A stretch of 20,119 nucleotides of DNA. Origin: Paracoccaceae bacterium. Lineage in GTDB: Bacteria > Pseudomonadota > Alphaproteobacteria > Rhodobacterales > Rhodobacteraceae. Positions 7,457 through 14,014 of the stretch are shown here, piece by piece. Below the pieces are notes generated by a model, which saw only the letters and a list, made by a program, of their open reading frames with translations, did no database searches and was not told where the DNA came from. The first letter of the stretch is position 1; every line of letters begins with the position of its first letter. The translations under genes and the position numbers were made by a program. The stretch covers positions 1 through 20,119 of the forward strand of contig JAASTF010000024.1 in NCBI GenBank assembly GCA_021767525.1, written 5' to 3'.

Positions 7457-8167
7457 TCAGCCGTGCTTGCGCCCCGTCAGCGGGCCGACGCCGCCCAGCC
7501 GCAGAAACAGGCTTTCTTCTTCGTTGTTGCGAAAGAAGGGCACGCTTTGCGGCGGCTCGGGGTCGTGGGCGCGGGCGGCGACCTCGGCCAGCACCACCTC
7601 GGTGATAAAGGGCAGGTCGAATTCGCGCACCTTGGGCAGGGCGATCCATTGCAGGTGCGAAAGCTCGTCGCAGGCGGCCGAGAAATCATCCAGGTCGCTG
7701 GCAACCTCGTCGGCGTCGATCAGGAAAAACCGCGCATCGAACCGGCGCGGACGGCCCGGCGGGGTGATCGCGCGAAACACGAATTGCAACGGGTGCGCGG
7801 CGGGCAGATGCCCCGTGGCGGCAAAGCTTTCCCAATCGGCGGGCACGTCGCCCGGCCAATCGCCGGGCTGGCCCAGGACAAGGCCGGTTTCCTCCCACAG
7901 CTCGCGGATCGCGGCCGCGGACAGCGCATGGATCAGCGACGGGTCGGCATCTTCGCCCAGCCGCGCGCGGCATACCTCGGGCACTTGCGTGGCCAGTGGC
8001 ACATCCGCGTCCTCGGCATCGACGGCGCCGCCGGGAAAGACGAACTTGTTGGGCATGAAGGCCGCCTTGGCCCCGCGCTGACCCATCAGAACATGCGGGT
8101 CGTCGAAACGGTTGCGCAGCACGATCACCGTGGCGGCATTGCGGATGGCGGTCTTGTCGGTTGTCAT
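7457..8167 (-). CDS. NUDIX hydrolase, long-insert type
   Basis: A 236-residue pyrophosphohydrolase. The Nudix box is split: GGAVDAED (46-53) supplies the start, and REL-WEETGL (88-96) the catalytic helix with the metal-binding glutamates Glu92/Glu93. About 35 residues lie between instead of the usual dozen. This long insert is characteristic of the NUDT7/NUDT19-like group, whose members cleave CoA or its esters; that substrate is only an inference from the subgroup. Residues 10-45 (AATVIVLRNR, then NKFVFPGG) form the usual strand and loop before the box. DUF983 lies 29 nt upstream on the same strand, a pairing typical of Rhodobacterales. Confidence 0.88.
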   Translation of the reverse strand: MTTDKTAIRNAATVIVLRNRFDDPHVLMGQRGAKAAFMPNKFVFPGGAVDAEDADVPLATQVPEVCRARLGEDADPSLIHALSAAAIRELWEETGLVLGQPGDWPGDVPADWESFAATGHLPAAHPLQFVFRAITPPGRPRRFDARFFLIDADEVASDLDDFSAACDELSHLQWIALPKVREFDLPFITEVVLAEVAARAHDPEPPQSVPFFRNNEEESLFLRLGGVGPLTGRKHG

Positions 8168-8196
8168 GTGCGCTCCCTCGTGTGGGGCGCGTGTTA

Positions 8197-8577
8197 TCAG
8201 CCGGGTTCAGAGAACCCGTGCATGTACCGGGCCCATTGAAACCCGATCATCGCACCCTTCAATCGGGGCAAAAGGTAAAGCGAGAGCGCAACACAGCCAA
8301 TAGCGAATATGGTGAAAAGCACCAGTGGCTCGGGGCGGAACTGCACGAAAACGATATGCAAGAGCGGCGCCATCAGGTGGCCGACCAGCAGAATCGTCAG
8401 ATAGGCCGGGCCGTCGTCGGCGCGGTGGTGGTGCAGCTCTTGCTTGCACACCGGGCAGTCGCGGCGCACGCTGAGATAGCCCTTCATCAGCGGGCCATTG
8501 CCGCAGCGCGGACATTTCCCGCGCCAGCCTTTCCAGACCGCGGGCCAGGTTTCGCGTTCGATCGCCTGTTCGGACAT
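8197..8577 (-). CDS. DUF983 membrane protein with zinc-ribbon-like motif
   Basis: A 126-residue protein of family DUF983. Two Cys pairs, CPRC (22-25) and CPVC (41-44), form a zinc-ribbon-like N-terminus; DDGPAYL (54-60) is the family signature; two hydrophobic helices follow (about 59-77 and 86-106). The function is unknown; the family is common in Alphaproteobacteria, often near ribonuclease R or NUDIX genes. Two adjacent ATGs are possible (8580 and 8577). The second lies 6 nt from the strong GAGGGG and is preferred. It is followed by the NUDIX gene. Confidence 0.88.
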   Translation of the reverse strand: MSEQAIERETWPAVWKGWRGKCPRCGNGPLMKGYLSVRRDCPVCKQELHHHRADDGPAYLTILLVGHLMAPLLHIVFVQFRPEPLVLFTIFAIGCVALSLYLLPRLKGAMIGFQWARYMHGFSEPG

Positions 8578-8751
8578 CATGTTCCCCTCGTTCGCTCCTA
8601 CGATAATGGGGCAGGTGCGTCATGCGTGAAAGGGTGCAGGACGGCCTTGCGTCGGGATGTCGCAAAGCCGCGGCCCGGCAAGATCACGCCTGCGTGATGT
8701 TTCAGCTGTCAAGCGACGGAACCCGGCAACCCGCCCGTAAGAGCCTGCAGA

Positions 8752-8772
8752 ACCGGGCAGGCAAGGCCCGGT
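8752..8772 (+). repeat. perfect 7-bp inverted repeat in the EF-hand gene leader
   Basis: Arms ACCGGGC and GCCCGGT with the 7-nt spacer AGGCAAG, ending 26 nt before the EF-hand start codon. In RNA it would form a GC-rich hairpin in the 5' leader just ahead of the ribosome binding site GGAGA. The rest of the 8578-8798 gap holds no gene; I saw only short GC-rich repeats and no complete riboswitch. Confidence 0.35.
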
Positions 8773-8798
8773 CGCCACAGCGAAAACGGAGACATGCA

Positions 8799-9323
8799 AT
8801 GAAACCAGCAGTTCTTATGACCAGCCTTGGTGCCCTTATCATCGCCGGCACCGTCGTCACCGCCAGCCCGATGGACGGCATGGGTGGCGAGCGGGGCCAG
8901 GGCCCGCGTTTCGATTTCGAGGCGCTGGATGCCGATGACGACGGCAAGCTGACCCGCGCCGAGATCGAGGCGCAAAGCCGCGAGCGCTTCACCGCCGCCG
9001 ACACCGATGGCGACGGCGCGCTGAGCGCCGAGGAAATGGTTGCCGCCGCCCAGGCCCGCGCCGCCGAACGCGCGACCGAGCGTCACGCCCGGATGCTGCA
9101 ATGGCGCGACAGCGACGGCGACGGCAAGCTGAGCTTTGAAGAAATGGGTGGCGCGCGCATGGTGCGCATGATGGAACGCGCCGATATTGATGGCGACGGC
9201 GCCATCAGCCGCGAGGAAATGGCCGAGATGCGCGACAAGATGCGCCAGCGCGGCAAGCGCGGCGAACATGGCAAGCGCGGCCATCACGGCCACGGCGACC
9301 GCCAGGGATATGGCCGCGACTAA
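8799..9323 (+). CDS. exported four-EF-hand calcium-binding protein
   Basis: A 174-residue protein with a Sec-type signal (about residues 1-22) and four canonical 12-residue EF-hand loops: 44-55, 68-79, 104-115 and 129-140. Each has acidic residues at positions 1, 3 and 5, Gly at 6 and Glu at 12. They form two pairs, as in calmodulin, and are expected to bind calcium in the periplasm. The tail (150-174) is rich in Gly, Arg, Lys and His (His157, 162, 163, 165) and could bind a transition metal or an anionic surface. GGAGA lies 7 nt before ATG 8799, which also starts the signal peptide. It precedes the sigma factor by about 76 nt on the same strand, so a shared regulatory role is plausible but unproven. 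Confidence 0.9.
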   Translation: MKPAVLMTSLGALIIAGTVVTASPMDGMGGERGQGPRFDFEALDADDDGKLTRAEIEAQSRERFTAADTDGDGALSAEEMVAAAQARAAERATERHARMLQWRDSDGDGKLSFEEMGGARMVRMMERADIDGDGAISREEMAEMRDKMRQRGKRGEHGKRGHHGHGDRQGYGRD

Positions 9324-9399
9324 GCGGTGTATCATGGGCCGGGCGCGATCCCGGCCCCTGATTGTGATTCGAATGGTTGCGGGGTAGGCCGGATAGGTG

Positions 9400-9987
9400 A
9401 TGACCATGCCGCTTGACGCCCTCGAAGATGTGCCCGATGACGCGCTGCTGCGCCTCTTTGCCAATGGCGACGGGGCGGCGGCGCGGGTGCTGACGCTGCG
9501 TCTGACGCCGATCGTGCTGGCCCATGCCTATCGCCTGCTGGGCGACCGGGACGAGGCCGAGGACGTGGCGCAAGAGGCGATGATGCGCCTGTGGCGCATC
9601 GCGCCCGACTGGCGGCAGGGCGAGGCCAAGGTCACCACCTGGCTGTATCGGGTGGTGGCGAACCTGTGCACCGACCGGCTGCGCCGGCGCCGCGGGGTCG
9701 ATCTGGACAGCGTGCCGGAACCCGCGGATGACACGCCGTCAGCCCATGACGGGCTGGTGGCGCGGGCCCGGGTGGACGCGCTGCAACAGGCGCTGTCCGC
9801 CTTGCCCGAGCGGCAGCGGCAAGCGGTGATCCTGCGGCATATCGAGGGGCTGTCGAACCCCGAGATCGCCCAGGTCATGGAAATCGGCGTCGAAGCGGTG
9901 GAATCGCTGACGGCGCGGGGGAAACGCGCCCTAACCGCCGCCCTGGCGGATCGGCGCATGGAATTGGGGTTTGGCGATGACGGATGA
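9400..9987 (+). CDS. ECF-type RNA polymerase sigma factor
   Basis: A 195-residue sigma-70 family protein with only regions 2 and 4. Region 2 includes RLLGDRDEAEDVAQEAMMRLW (45-65), the core-binding and -10-melting helix. Region 4 includes LPERQRQAVILRHIEGLSNPEIAQVMEIGVEAVESLTARGKRAL (135-178), a -35-reading HTH. Starts at GTG 9397, ATG 9400 or ATG 9406 are possible; the last lies 8 nt from GGATAGG and may be the true one. The gene overlaps the next by 11 nt. With the two following membrane-anchored proteins it has the layout of CnrYXH-like modules, where the sigma factor is held inactive until an envelope signal arrives. Confidence 0.9.
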   Translation: MTMPLDALEDVPDDALLRLFANGDGAAARVLTLRLTPIVLAHAYRLLGDRDEAEDVAQEAMMRLWRIAPDWRQGEAKVTTWLYRVVANLCTDRLRRRRGVDLDSVPEPADDTPSAHDGLVARARVDALQQALSALPERQRQAVILRHIEGLSNPEIAQVMEIGVEAVESLTARGKRALTAALADRRMELGFGDDG

Positions 9988-10360
9988 ACGCCGCAACGAA
10001 CAAGAGCTTGAGGCGCTGTTTGCCGCCGCCCGGCGGGATGCGCCGACACCATCCGCCGATCTTATGGCCCGGGTGTTGGCGGATGCCGAGGCCGCGCAAG
10101 CCCAGGCGCAAGCCGCGCCGGCCGCGCGGCCCACGCGGCCCGCGGCACGGCCGCGCTGGCGGCAAGTCGTCGATCTGCTGGGCGGCTGGCCCGCCATGGC
10201 CGGCCTGGCCACCGCCGGTGTTGCCGGGCTGTGGCTGGGCGTCGCGCCGCCCGCCGCGCTGCTGGACCTGCCGCTGGCGGGGTTCGGCACGGCCGATCCG
10301 GCCCTGGTCGGGATGCTGCCGGGCGTCGAGCTTGATCTGCTGGCATTGGAAGAGGGCTGA
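9977..10360 (+). CDS. putative anti-sigma factor, single TM
   Basis: A 127-residue protein overlapping the sigma factor gene by 11 nt. Residues 1-70 are predicted cytoplasmic, with an acidic helical start (ERRNEQELEALFAAARRD) and an Ala/Gln/Pro-rich linker; one hydrophobic segment at about 71-91 should span the membrane; about 36 residues would then be periplasmic. No enzyme motif is seen. The overlap with the sigma gene, the topology and the following sensor-like gene make it the best candidate for the anti-sigma factor. I recognise this as a recurring gene beside such sigma factors in Rhodobacterales but cannot assign a named family with confidence. Confidence 0.7.
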   Translation: MTDERRNEQELEALFAAARRDAPTPSADLMARVLADAEAAQAQAQAAPAARPTRPAARPRWRQVVDLLGGWPAMAGLATAGVAGLWLGVAPPAALLDLPLAGFGTADPALVGMLPGVELDLLALEEG

Positions 10361-10363
10361 GCC

Positions 10364-10870
10364 ATGAGCACCACCGAAACCCCCACGCCCCGGTCGCCGT
10401 GCCTGTCGGGATGGCTGCGTGGTCTGCTGTTCGTGTCGCTTGCGTTCAACCTGGTGATCGTCGGCGTCGTCGCCGGTGCGGTCTGGCGCCATGCGGGCGG
10501 GGATGGCGACCGGCGCGCAGCCCGTGCCGACCGGGTCAGCATCGCCTATATCCGGGCGCTGGACCGCGCCGACAGGCGAGCGATCCGCGACGAGATGCGC
10601 GCCCGACTCCCCGGCCGCGATGCCCTGCGCGCGCAGATCCGCGACAGTTTCGGCGCGGTGCTGGCCACGTTGCGGGCCCCGGATTTCGACCGCGCCGCAT
10701 TGGCCGCGCAACTTGAGGCGCAGTTTTCGATCGGCGCCGATCAGCAACGCCTTGCGCGCGAGCTGATGATAGACCGCCTTGCCGGCATGAGCCTGGAACA
10801 ACGGCGCGCCTTTGCCGACCGGGTCGAGGACGAGCTGGCGCGGATGGCAAGGCGCGACCGGGATCGCTAG
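10364..10870 (+). CDS. periplasmic heavy-metal-sensor-like protein (CnrX/ZraP-type)
   Basis: A 168-residue protein with a cytoplasmic N-terminus, one TM helix (about 19-41) and a long Arg/Ala-rich helical periplasmic domain. The domain layout and the closing LAGMSLEQRRAFADRVEDELARM helix fit the metal-resistance/CnrX-like family annotated as periplasmic heavy metal sensors. However, the only periplasmic histidine is His43, next to the membrane, and there is no periplasmic cysteine, so the metal-binding set of CnrX is not present. It starts 3 nt after the putative anti-sigma stop and is surely co-transcribed. It probably works with that protein to control the sigma factor. It converges with the cyclase gene across 18 nt. 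Confidence 0.8.
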   Translation: MSTTETPTPRSPCLSGWLRGLLFVSLAFNLVIVGVVAGAVWRHAGGDGDRRAARADRVSIAYIRALDRADRRAIRDEMRARLPGRDALRAQIRDSFGAVLATLRAPDFDRAALAAQLEAQFSIGADQQRLARELMIDRLAGMSLEQRRAFADRVEDELARMARRDRDR

Positions 10871-10888
10871 GTCAACCGAAATGCGCGG

Positions 10889-12277
10889 TCAGGCGGCTGT
10901 CTGCTTGGCCAAAGTCACGGCGTTCCGCCCGCCGGTCTTGGCATCGTAAAGCGCGCGGTCGGCCTGCGCCAAAAGCGCTGCGGGCGCGCGGGCCGGACTG
11001 GTTTCGCCGCTCATCGCAAGGCCCACGCTGATCGTCTGGCGCAACGGATGCGCGCAGTCCGCCACGTGCAGCGGCGCCTGCGCCACGGCCTTGCGCAGCG
11101 CCTCGGCCGTGCCCTTTGCCGATCTGCGGTCATGCCCGGGGGCGGCTATCAGAAATTCCTCGCCCCCGATCCGCGCAAGCATGTCGCCCGGCCGCAATGC
11201 GGTGCGCAGGCGATGCGCCACCTGTTGCAGAACCGCGTCGCCCACCGCGTGGCCGTGGCTGTCATTTACCGATTTGAAATGGTCCAGATCCGCGATCATC
11301 ACCGCCAGCTCCTGGCCGCTGTTGCGCGCCTCTTGCGCCATCTGCGCCAGTTGCGGCAGCGCGTAGCGCCGATTGTAAAGCCCGGTCAGGGCGTCGGTCA
11401 CCGCCGCGCGCAACCCGTCATGCACGGTGTCGCGCAGGCGGTCGGCGCGCTGCTTTGCCCCGATAAGCCGGGCAAGCCGCAGGTCAAGCTCGGGCTGGGC
11501 GACGTCGCGGCGCGTCACGTCATTGGCGCCGCGTTCCAACGCTTCGGCCATGATGGCCTGGTCGTCACCGCTGGCCAGGGCCAAGATCGCCATCGCGCGG
11601 GTTTCGGGCTGTGCGCGCAGCCCTGCGATCAATTGCAGCGCGGTGTCGTCGCCGCGCCCATTCAGCAGAACGACGGCCAGGTCGGGCGGGGGATAGGCCG
11701 CGTCGCCGCCACGCACCAGCGCCGCCCCCTCGGCGACAGCCACCGCATGGGGCAGGCGGGCATCCAGGGTTTTCGCCAGTCGCGCGGCTGCGGGCACATC
11801 GTCGGGAATGACCGCGACACGCGCCGGATGCTGGAAGGATTGCGGCGGCTCGGCCAGTCCCAGCGCCCGGCTTGACCCTTCGCGCAGGCGCAGCTCGTCC
11901 AGCCCTTCGCGCGTGCGCAGAAGGCAGCGGATCTGCGCCATCAGCAGCGTATCGCTGACAGGGTGATCCAGCACCGCGTCGGCGCCTGCCTGCAAGGCAT
12001 CCATGCGCCGCGCGGTATCCCAATTGCGCCCGATCATCACCACCGGCAAAGTCCCGGCGGTACGCAGTGCGCGAATCCGCTGGCACAGCGCAAGCGCGGT
12101 CGTATCCGGCAGGTCCGCCGTGATCAGCACCAGCGCCGCGCCCGGATTGGACAATTGCGCCAGCGCCTCGGCCCCGCTGGCGGCCAGTTCGGTGTCGAAA
12201 TAGGCGGCGTTCATCTTGGCCCGCATCACGATGCGGTTTGTCGGAAGGGGGTCGACGATCAGCACACGGCCGGGCAT
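10889..12277 (-). CDS. pleD: PleD-like REC-REC-GGDEF diguanylate cyclase
   Basis: A 462-residue protein with two receiver-like domains (about 1-125 and 150-272) and a C-terminal GGDEF domain (about 290-455), the PleD layout. The cyclase half looks active: DLDHFKSVND (330-339), GGEEF (371-375), and an inhibitory I-site RPGD (362-365) five residues before it; it should make c-di-GMP from two GTP. The first receiver lacks the usual phosphorylation chemistry: the acidic pair is Asp9-Pro10, the acceptor aspartate is Thr53, and the conserved lysine is His105. The second receiver also lacks the acceptor (Asn206 region), which is known for PleD's adaptor domain. pleD is used as a family name; phospho-activation as in Caulobacter is not supported. 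It is divergent from DUF3572. Confidence 0.85.
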   Translation of the reverse strand: MPGRVLIVDPLPTNRIVMRAKMNAAYFDTELAASGAEALAQLSNPGAALVLITADLPDTTALALCQRIRALRTAGTLPVVMIGRNWDTARRMDALQAGADAVLDHPVSDTLLMAQIRCLLRTREGLDELRLREGSSRALGLAEPPQSFQHPARVAVIPDDVPAAARLAKTLDARLPHAVAVAEGAALVRGGDAAYPPPDLAVVLLNGRGDDTALQLIAGLRAQPETRAMAILALASGDDQAIMAEALERGANDVTRRDVAQPELDLRLARLIGAKQRADRLRDTVHDGLRAAVTDALTGLYNRRYALPQLAQMAQEARNSGQELAVMIADLDHFKSVNDSHGHAVGDAVLQQVAHRLRTALRPGDMLARIGGEEFLIAAPGHDRRSAKGTAEALRKAVAQAPLHVADCAHPLRQTISVGLAMSGETSPARAPAALLAQADRALYDAKTGGRNAVTLAKQTAA

Positions 12278-12325
12278 GGCAAAGTCCTGTACCTTGCAAT
12301 TCTCATGAGCAGAGTTTTATGAACG

Positions 12326-12342
12326 AAGGTTAAGAAAACCTT
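12326..12342. repeat. 6-bp inverted repeat in the pleD-like/DUF3572 divergent promoter region
   Basis: Arms AAGGTT and AACCTT with the spacer AAGAA, unusually AT-rich for this genome. It lies 49 nt from the cyclase start and 18 nt from the DUF3572 start, so it could be a protein-binding site for either gene. It contains TTAA but not a full CtrA-type TTAA-N7-TTAA repeat. Confidence 0.3.
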
Positions 12343-12359
12343 TCCGGGATCCTTTAGAA

Positions 12360-12644
12360 TTGTCCTATACGCAAGAAGCCGCCGAAACCCTCGCGCTGAC
12401 CGCGCTGGGCTGGCTTGCCGCCAATGACGACCTGCTGCCCGTGTTCATGGGCGCCACCGGTGTGAACGAGGCCGATCTGCGCGCCCAGGCCGCCGATCCC
12501 GTCTTTCTGGGGGCGGTTCTGGATTTCCTGATGATGGATGATGCCTGGGTGATCCGCTTTTGCGACGAAACCGGCAATGCCTACACCGCGCCGGGCCAGG
12601 CGCGGGCCGCCCTGCCGGGCGGGGCGCAGATGCACTGGACCTAG
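12360..12644 (+). CDS. DUF3572 family protein
   Basis: A 94-residue cytoplasmic protein of family DUF3572, conserved in Alphaproteobacteria and of unknown function. The translation AAETLALTALGWLAANDDLLPVF followed by FLGAVLDFLMMDDAWV and TAPGQARAALPGG is typical of the whole family. The start is TTG 12360: no in-frame ATG or GTG exists between it and the upstream in-frame stop at 12306, and homologues begin at about this point. The next gene, MarR, converges with only 13 nt between them. Its position beside a PleD-like gene is a recurrent alphaproteobacterial arrangement, as I recall it. Confidence 0.85.
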   Translation: MSYTQEAAETLALTALGWLAANDDLLPVFMGATGVNEADLRAQAADPVFLGAVLDFLMMDDAWVIRFCDETGNAYTAPGQARAALPGGAQMHWT

Positions 12645-12657
12645 GCCAGGCCCCGCG

Positions 12658-13113
12658 TCACAGCGTTTTCAGCGGCAGCCCGGCATCGCCCTGCAATTTG
12701 GTCAGCAGGCGTTTCAACTCGTCCTCTTCGCCCGGGGCCAGCTGGGCGCCCATGATCTGCGCGTTTTCGCGGGCAAAGGGCGTGGCCTTGCGGATCGCTC
12801 GGGAGCCCTTGTCGGTCAGTTCGACCCGGCGGGTGCGCTTGTCCTCGGTGCCCGAGGACCGTGCCAGCAGCCCGTCATCCTCCATATGGCGCAGGGCGCG
12901 GCTGGTGGCGGTGCGATCGATGCCCACGAATTCGGCGATGTCCGACGGCTGGCTTAGCCCCTCGTTCCCGACGGCCAGCAGGATGCACCATGTCGTGCGC
13001 GTCAGGCCCAGGGTGCGCAGCTGTTCGTCCAGCCGCCGCTCTTGCAGGCGGGCGGCGATCGACAGGTGATAGCCCAGCGATTGGTGCAGGCGGTAAGGCG
13101 CGTCGGTGCTCAT
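12658..13113 (-). CDS. MarR-family transcriptional regulator
   Basis: A 151-residue winged-helix protein of normal MarR length. The DNA-binding core is around 50-95: QPSDIAEFVGIDRTATSRALRHMEDDGLLARSSGTEDKR, where the recognition helix TATSRALRHM and the wing with the conserved D-x-R (EDKRTRR) are clear, followed by VELTDKGSRAI. N- and C-terminal helices should form the dimer. The effector is unknown. It is divergent from the HAD phosphatase gene with 103 nt between starts, where a short CAAGC/GCTTG inverted repeat could be an operator. Confidence 0.9.
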   Translation of the reverse strand: MSTDAPYRLHQSLGYHLSIAARLQERRLDEQLRTLGLTRTTWCILLAVGNEGLSQPSDIAEFVGIDRTATSRALRHMEDDGLLARSSGTEDKRTRRVELTDKGSRAIRKATPFARENAQIMGAQLAPGEEDELKRLLTKLQGDAGLPLKTL

Positions 13114-13145
13114 GGCGTCACAAGGGCGTCAAAGCGGGCGAAAGT

Positions 13146-13161
13146 CAAGCAACGGGGCTTG
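13146..13161. repeat. CAAGC-N6-GCTTG inverted repeat between MarR and HAD genes
   Basis: Short arms of 5 bp with the spacer AACGGG, 33 nt upstream of the MarR start codon. MarR proteins bind palindromes of about 16-20 bp, so the spacing fits, but arms this short can occur by chance. Confidence 0.25.
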
Positions 13162-13216
13162 TGGCCGGCGTGCGGCTTGGTCAGTCTTGCCCAGGGGGAA
13201 ACAGGCAGGGCAGCAC

Positions 13217-13915
13217 ATGCGGATCACGGGGATCATTTTCGACAAGGATGGGACGCTGTTCGATTTCGGCGCCACCTGGAACGGCTGGGCGGCGGGCGTG
13301 ATCGACACGCTGTCGGGCGGCGATCCGGCACGTGCCCGGGCCCTGGCCGATGCGGCCCGGTTCGACCTGGCAGCGGGCGCCTTTCACCCCGACAGCCCGG
13401 TGATCGCCGGCACCAACCGCGAGGCGGCGGAATGCCTGGCCAGCGCCCTGCCAGATGCGAGCCTGCCCGAGATCGAGGCGTTTCTGATGCGCCAGGCCGC
13501 CGCCGCCCCACTGGCGCCCGCGGTGCCGCTGGCGCCTTTTCTGGATGGATTGGCCGCGCGCGATTTGCGGCTGGGTGTGATGACCAATGATACCGAGGCG
13601 GGCGCCCATGCCCATCTGAACGCCGCCGGCGTGGCCGATCGGTTCCATTTCATCGCCGGTTTCGACAGCGGACATGGCGCGAAACCGGCGCCCGATCCGC
13701 TGCTGGCCTTTGCGCAGGCGATGGGCCTGGCACCCGACACCGTGCTGATGGTGGGCGACAGCCTGCACGACCTGATCGCGGGCCGTGCGGCCGGCATGCG
13801 CACCGTGGGCGTGCTGACCGGCATGGCCGGCGCCGACGAACTGGCGCCGATGGCCGACGCGGTGCTGCCCGATATCGGTCATCTGCCCGCCTGGCTGGGC
13901 CACGAGCACCCGTAG
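13217..13915 (+). CDS. HAD-superfamily phosphatase (phosphoglycolate phosphatase-like)
   Basis: A 232-residue cytoplasmic phosphatase of the HAD subfamily I. Motif I is FDKDGTL with nucleophile Asp9 and acid/base Asp11; motif II is MTND with Thr123; motif III is Lys156 in GAKPAPDP; motif IV is GDSLHD with Asp181 and Asp185. The whole catalytic set is intact. The cap domain lies between residues about 20 and 110. It resembles Gph-like enzymes, but the substrate cannot be told from sequence. ATG 13217 follows AGGG by about 8 nt and opens directly into motif I; the upstream in-frame extension lies over the MarR promoter. The MttB-family gene follows in the same direction after 99 nt. Confidence 0.88.
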   Translation: MRITGIIFDKDGTLFDFGATWNGWAAGVIDTLSGGDPARARALADAARFDLAAGAFHPDSPVIAGTNREAAECLASALPDASLPEIEAFLMRQAAAAPLAPAVPLAPFLDGLAARDLRLGVMTNDTEAGAHAHLNAAGVADRFHFIAGFDSGHGAKPAPDPLLAFAQAMGLAPDTVLMVGDSLHDLIAGRAAGMRTVGVLTGMAGADELAPMADAVLPDIGHLPAWLGHEHP

Positions 13916-13928
13916 CAGCGCCTGAATC

Positions 13929-13943
13929 CGACGCTTTGCGTCG
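13929..13943 (+). repeat. short hairpin between HAD and MttB-family genes
   Basis: Arms CGACGC and GCGTCG with a TTT loop, 14 nt after the HAD stop. No U-run follows, so it is at best a weak terminator or an mRNA end stabiliser. Confidence 0.3.
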
Positions 13944-14014
13944 CGAACCGACAGGAACGGTGCGTGCCGCGCATGATCTGCTGAACCCGAATGCCAGCAC
14001 AGGAGCGGATCACC

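Noticed and set aside
8636..8690. c-di-GMP-I (GEMM) riboswitch, suggested by GGGATGTCGCAAAGCC
   Set aside because: The upstream CACAGGGCAAACC-type element and the downstream GGTAGC receptor part are missing, and the core carries a 3-nt insertion.
8713..8740. SAM-type riboswitch, suggested by GGAACCCGGCAACCC
   Set aside because: No kink-turn strand, no GGG partner upstream and no closing P1 helix could be found.
8718..8745. ECF/EcfG-type promoter GGAAC...CGT before the EF-hand gene
   Set aside because: The spacer is about 13 nt, whereas 16-17 nt is expected between these elements.
12330..12345. CtrA box (TTAA-N7-TTAA) near DUF3572
   Set aside because: The second half is TTTC, so only one half-site matches.
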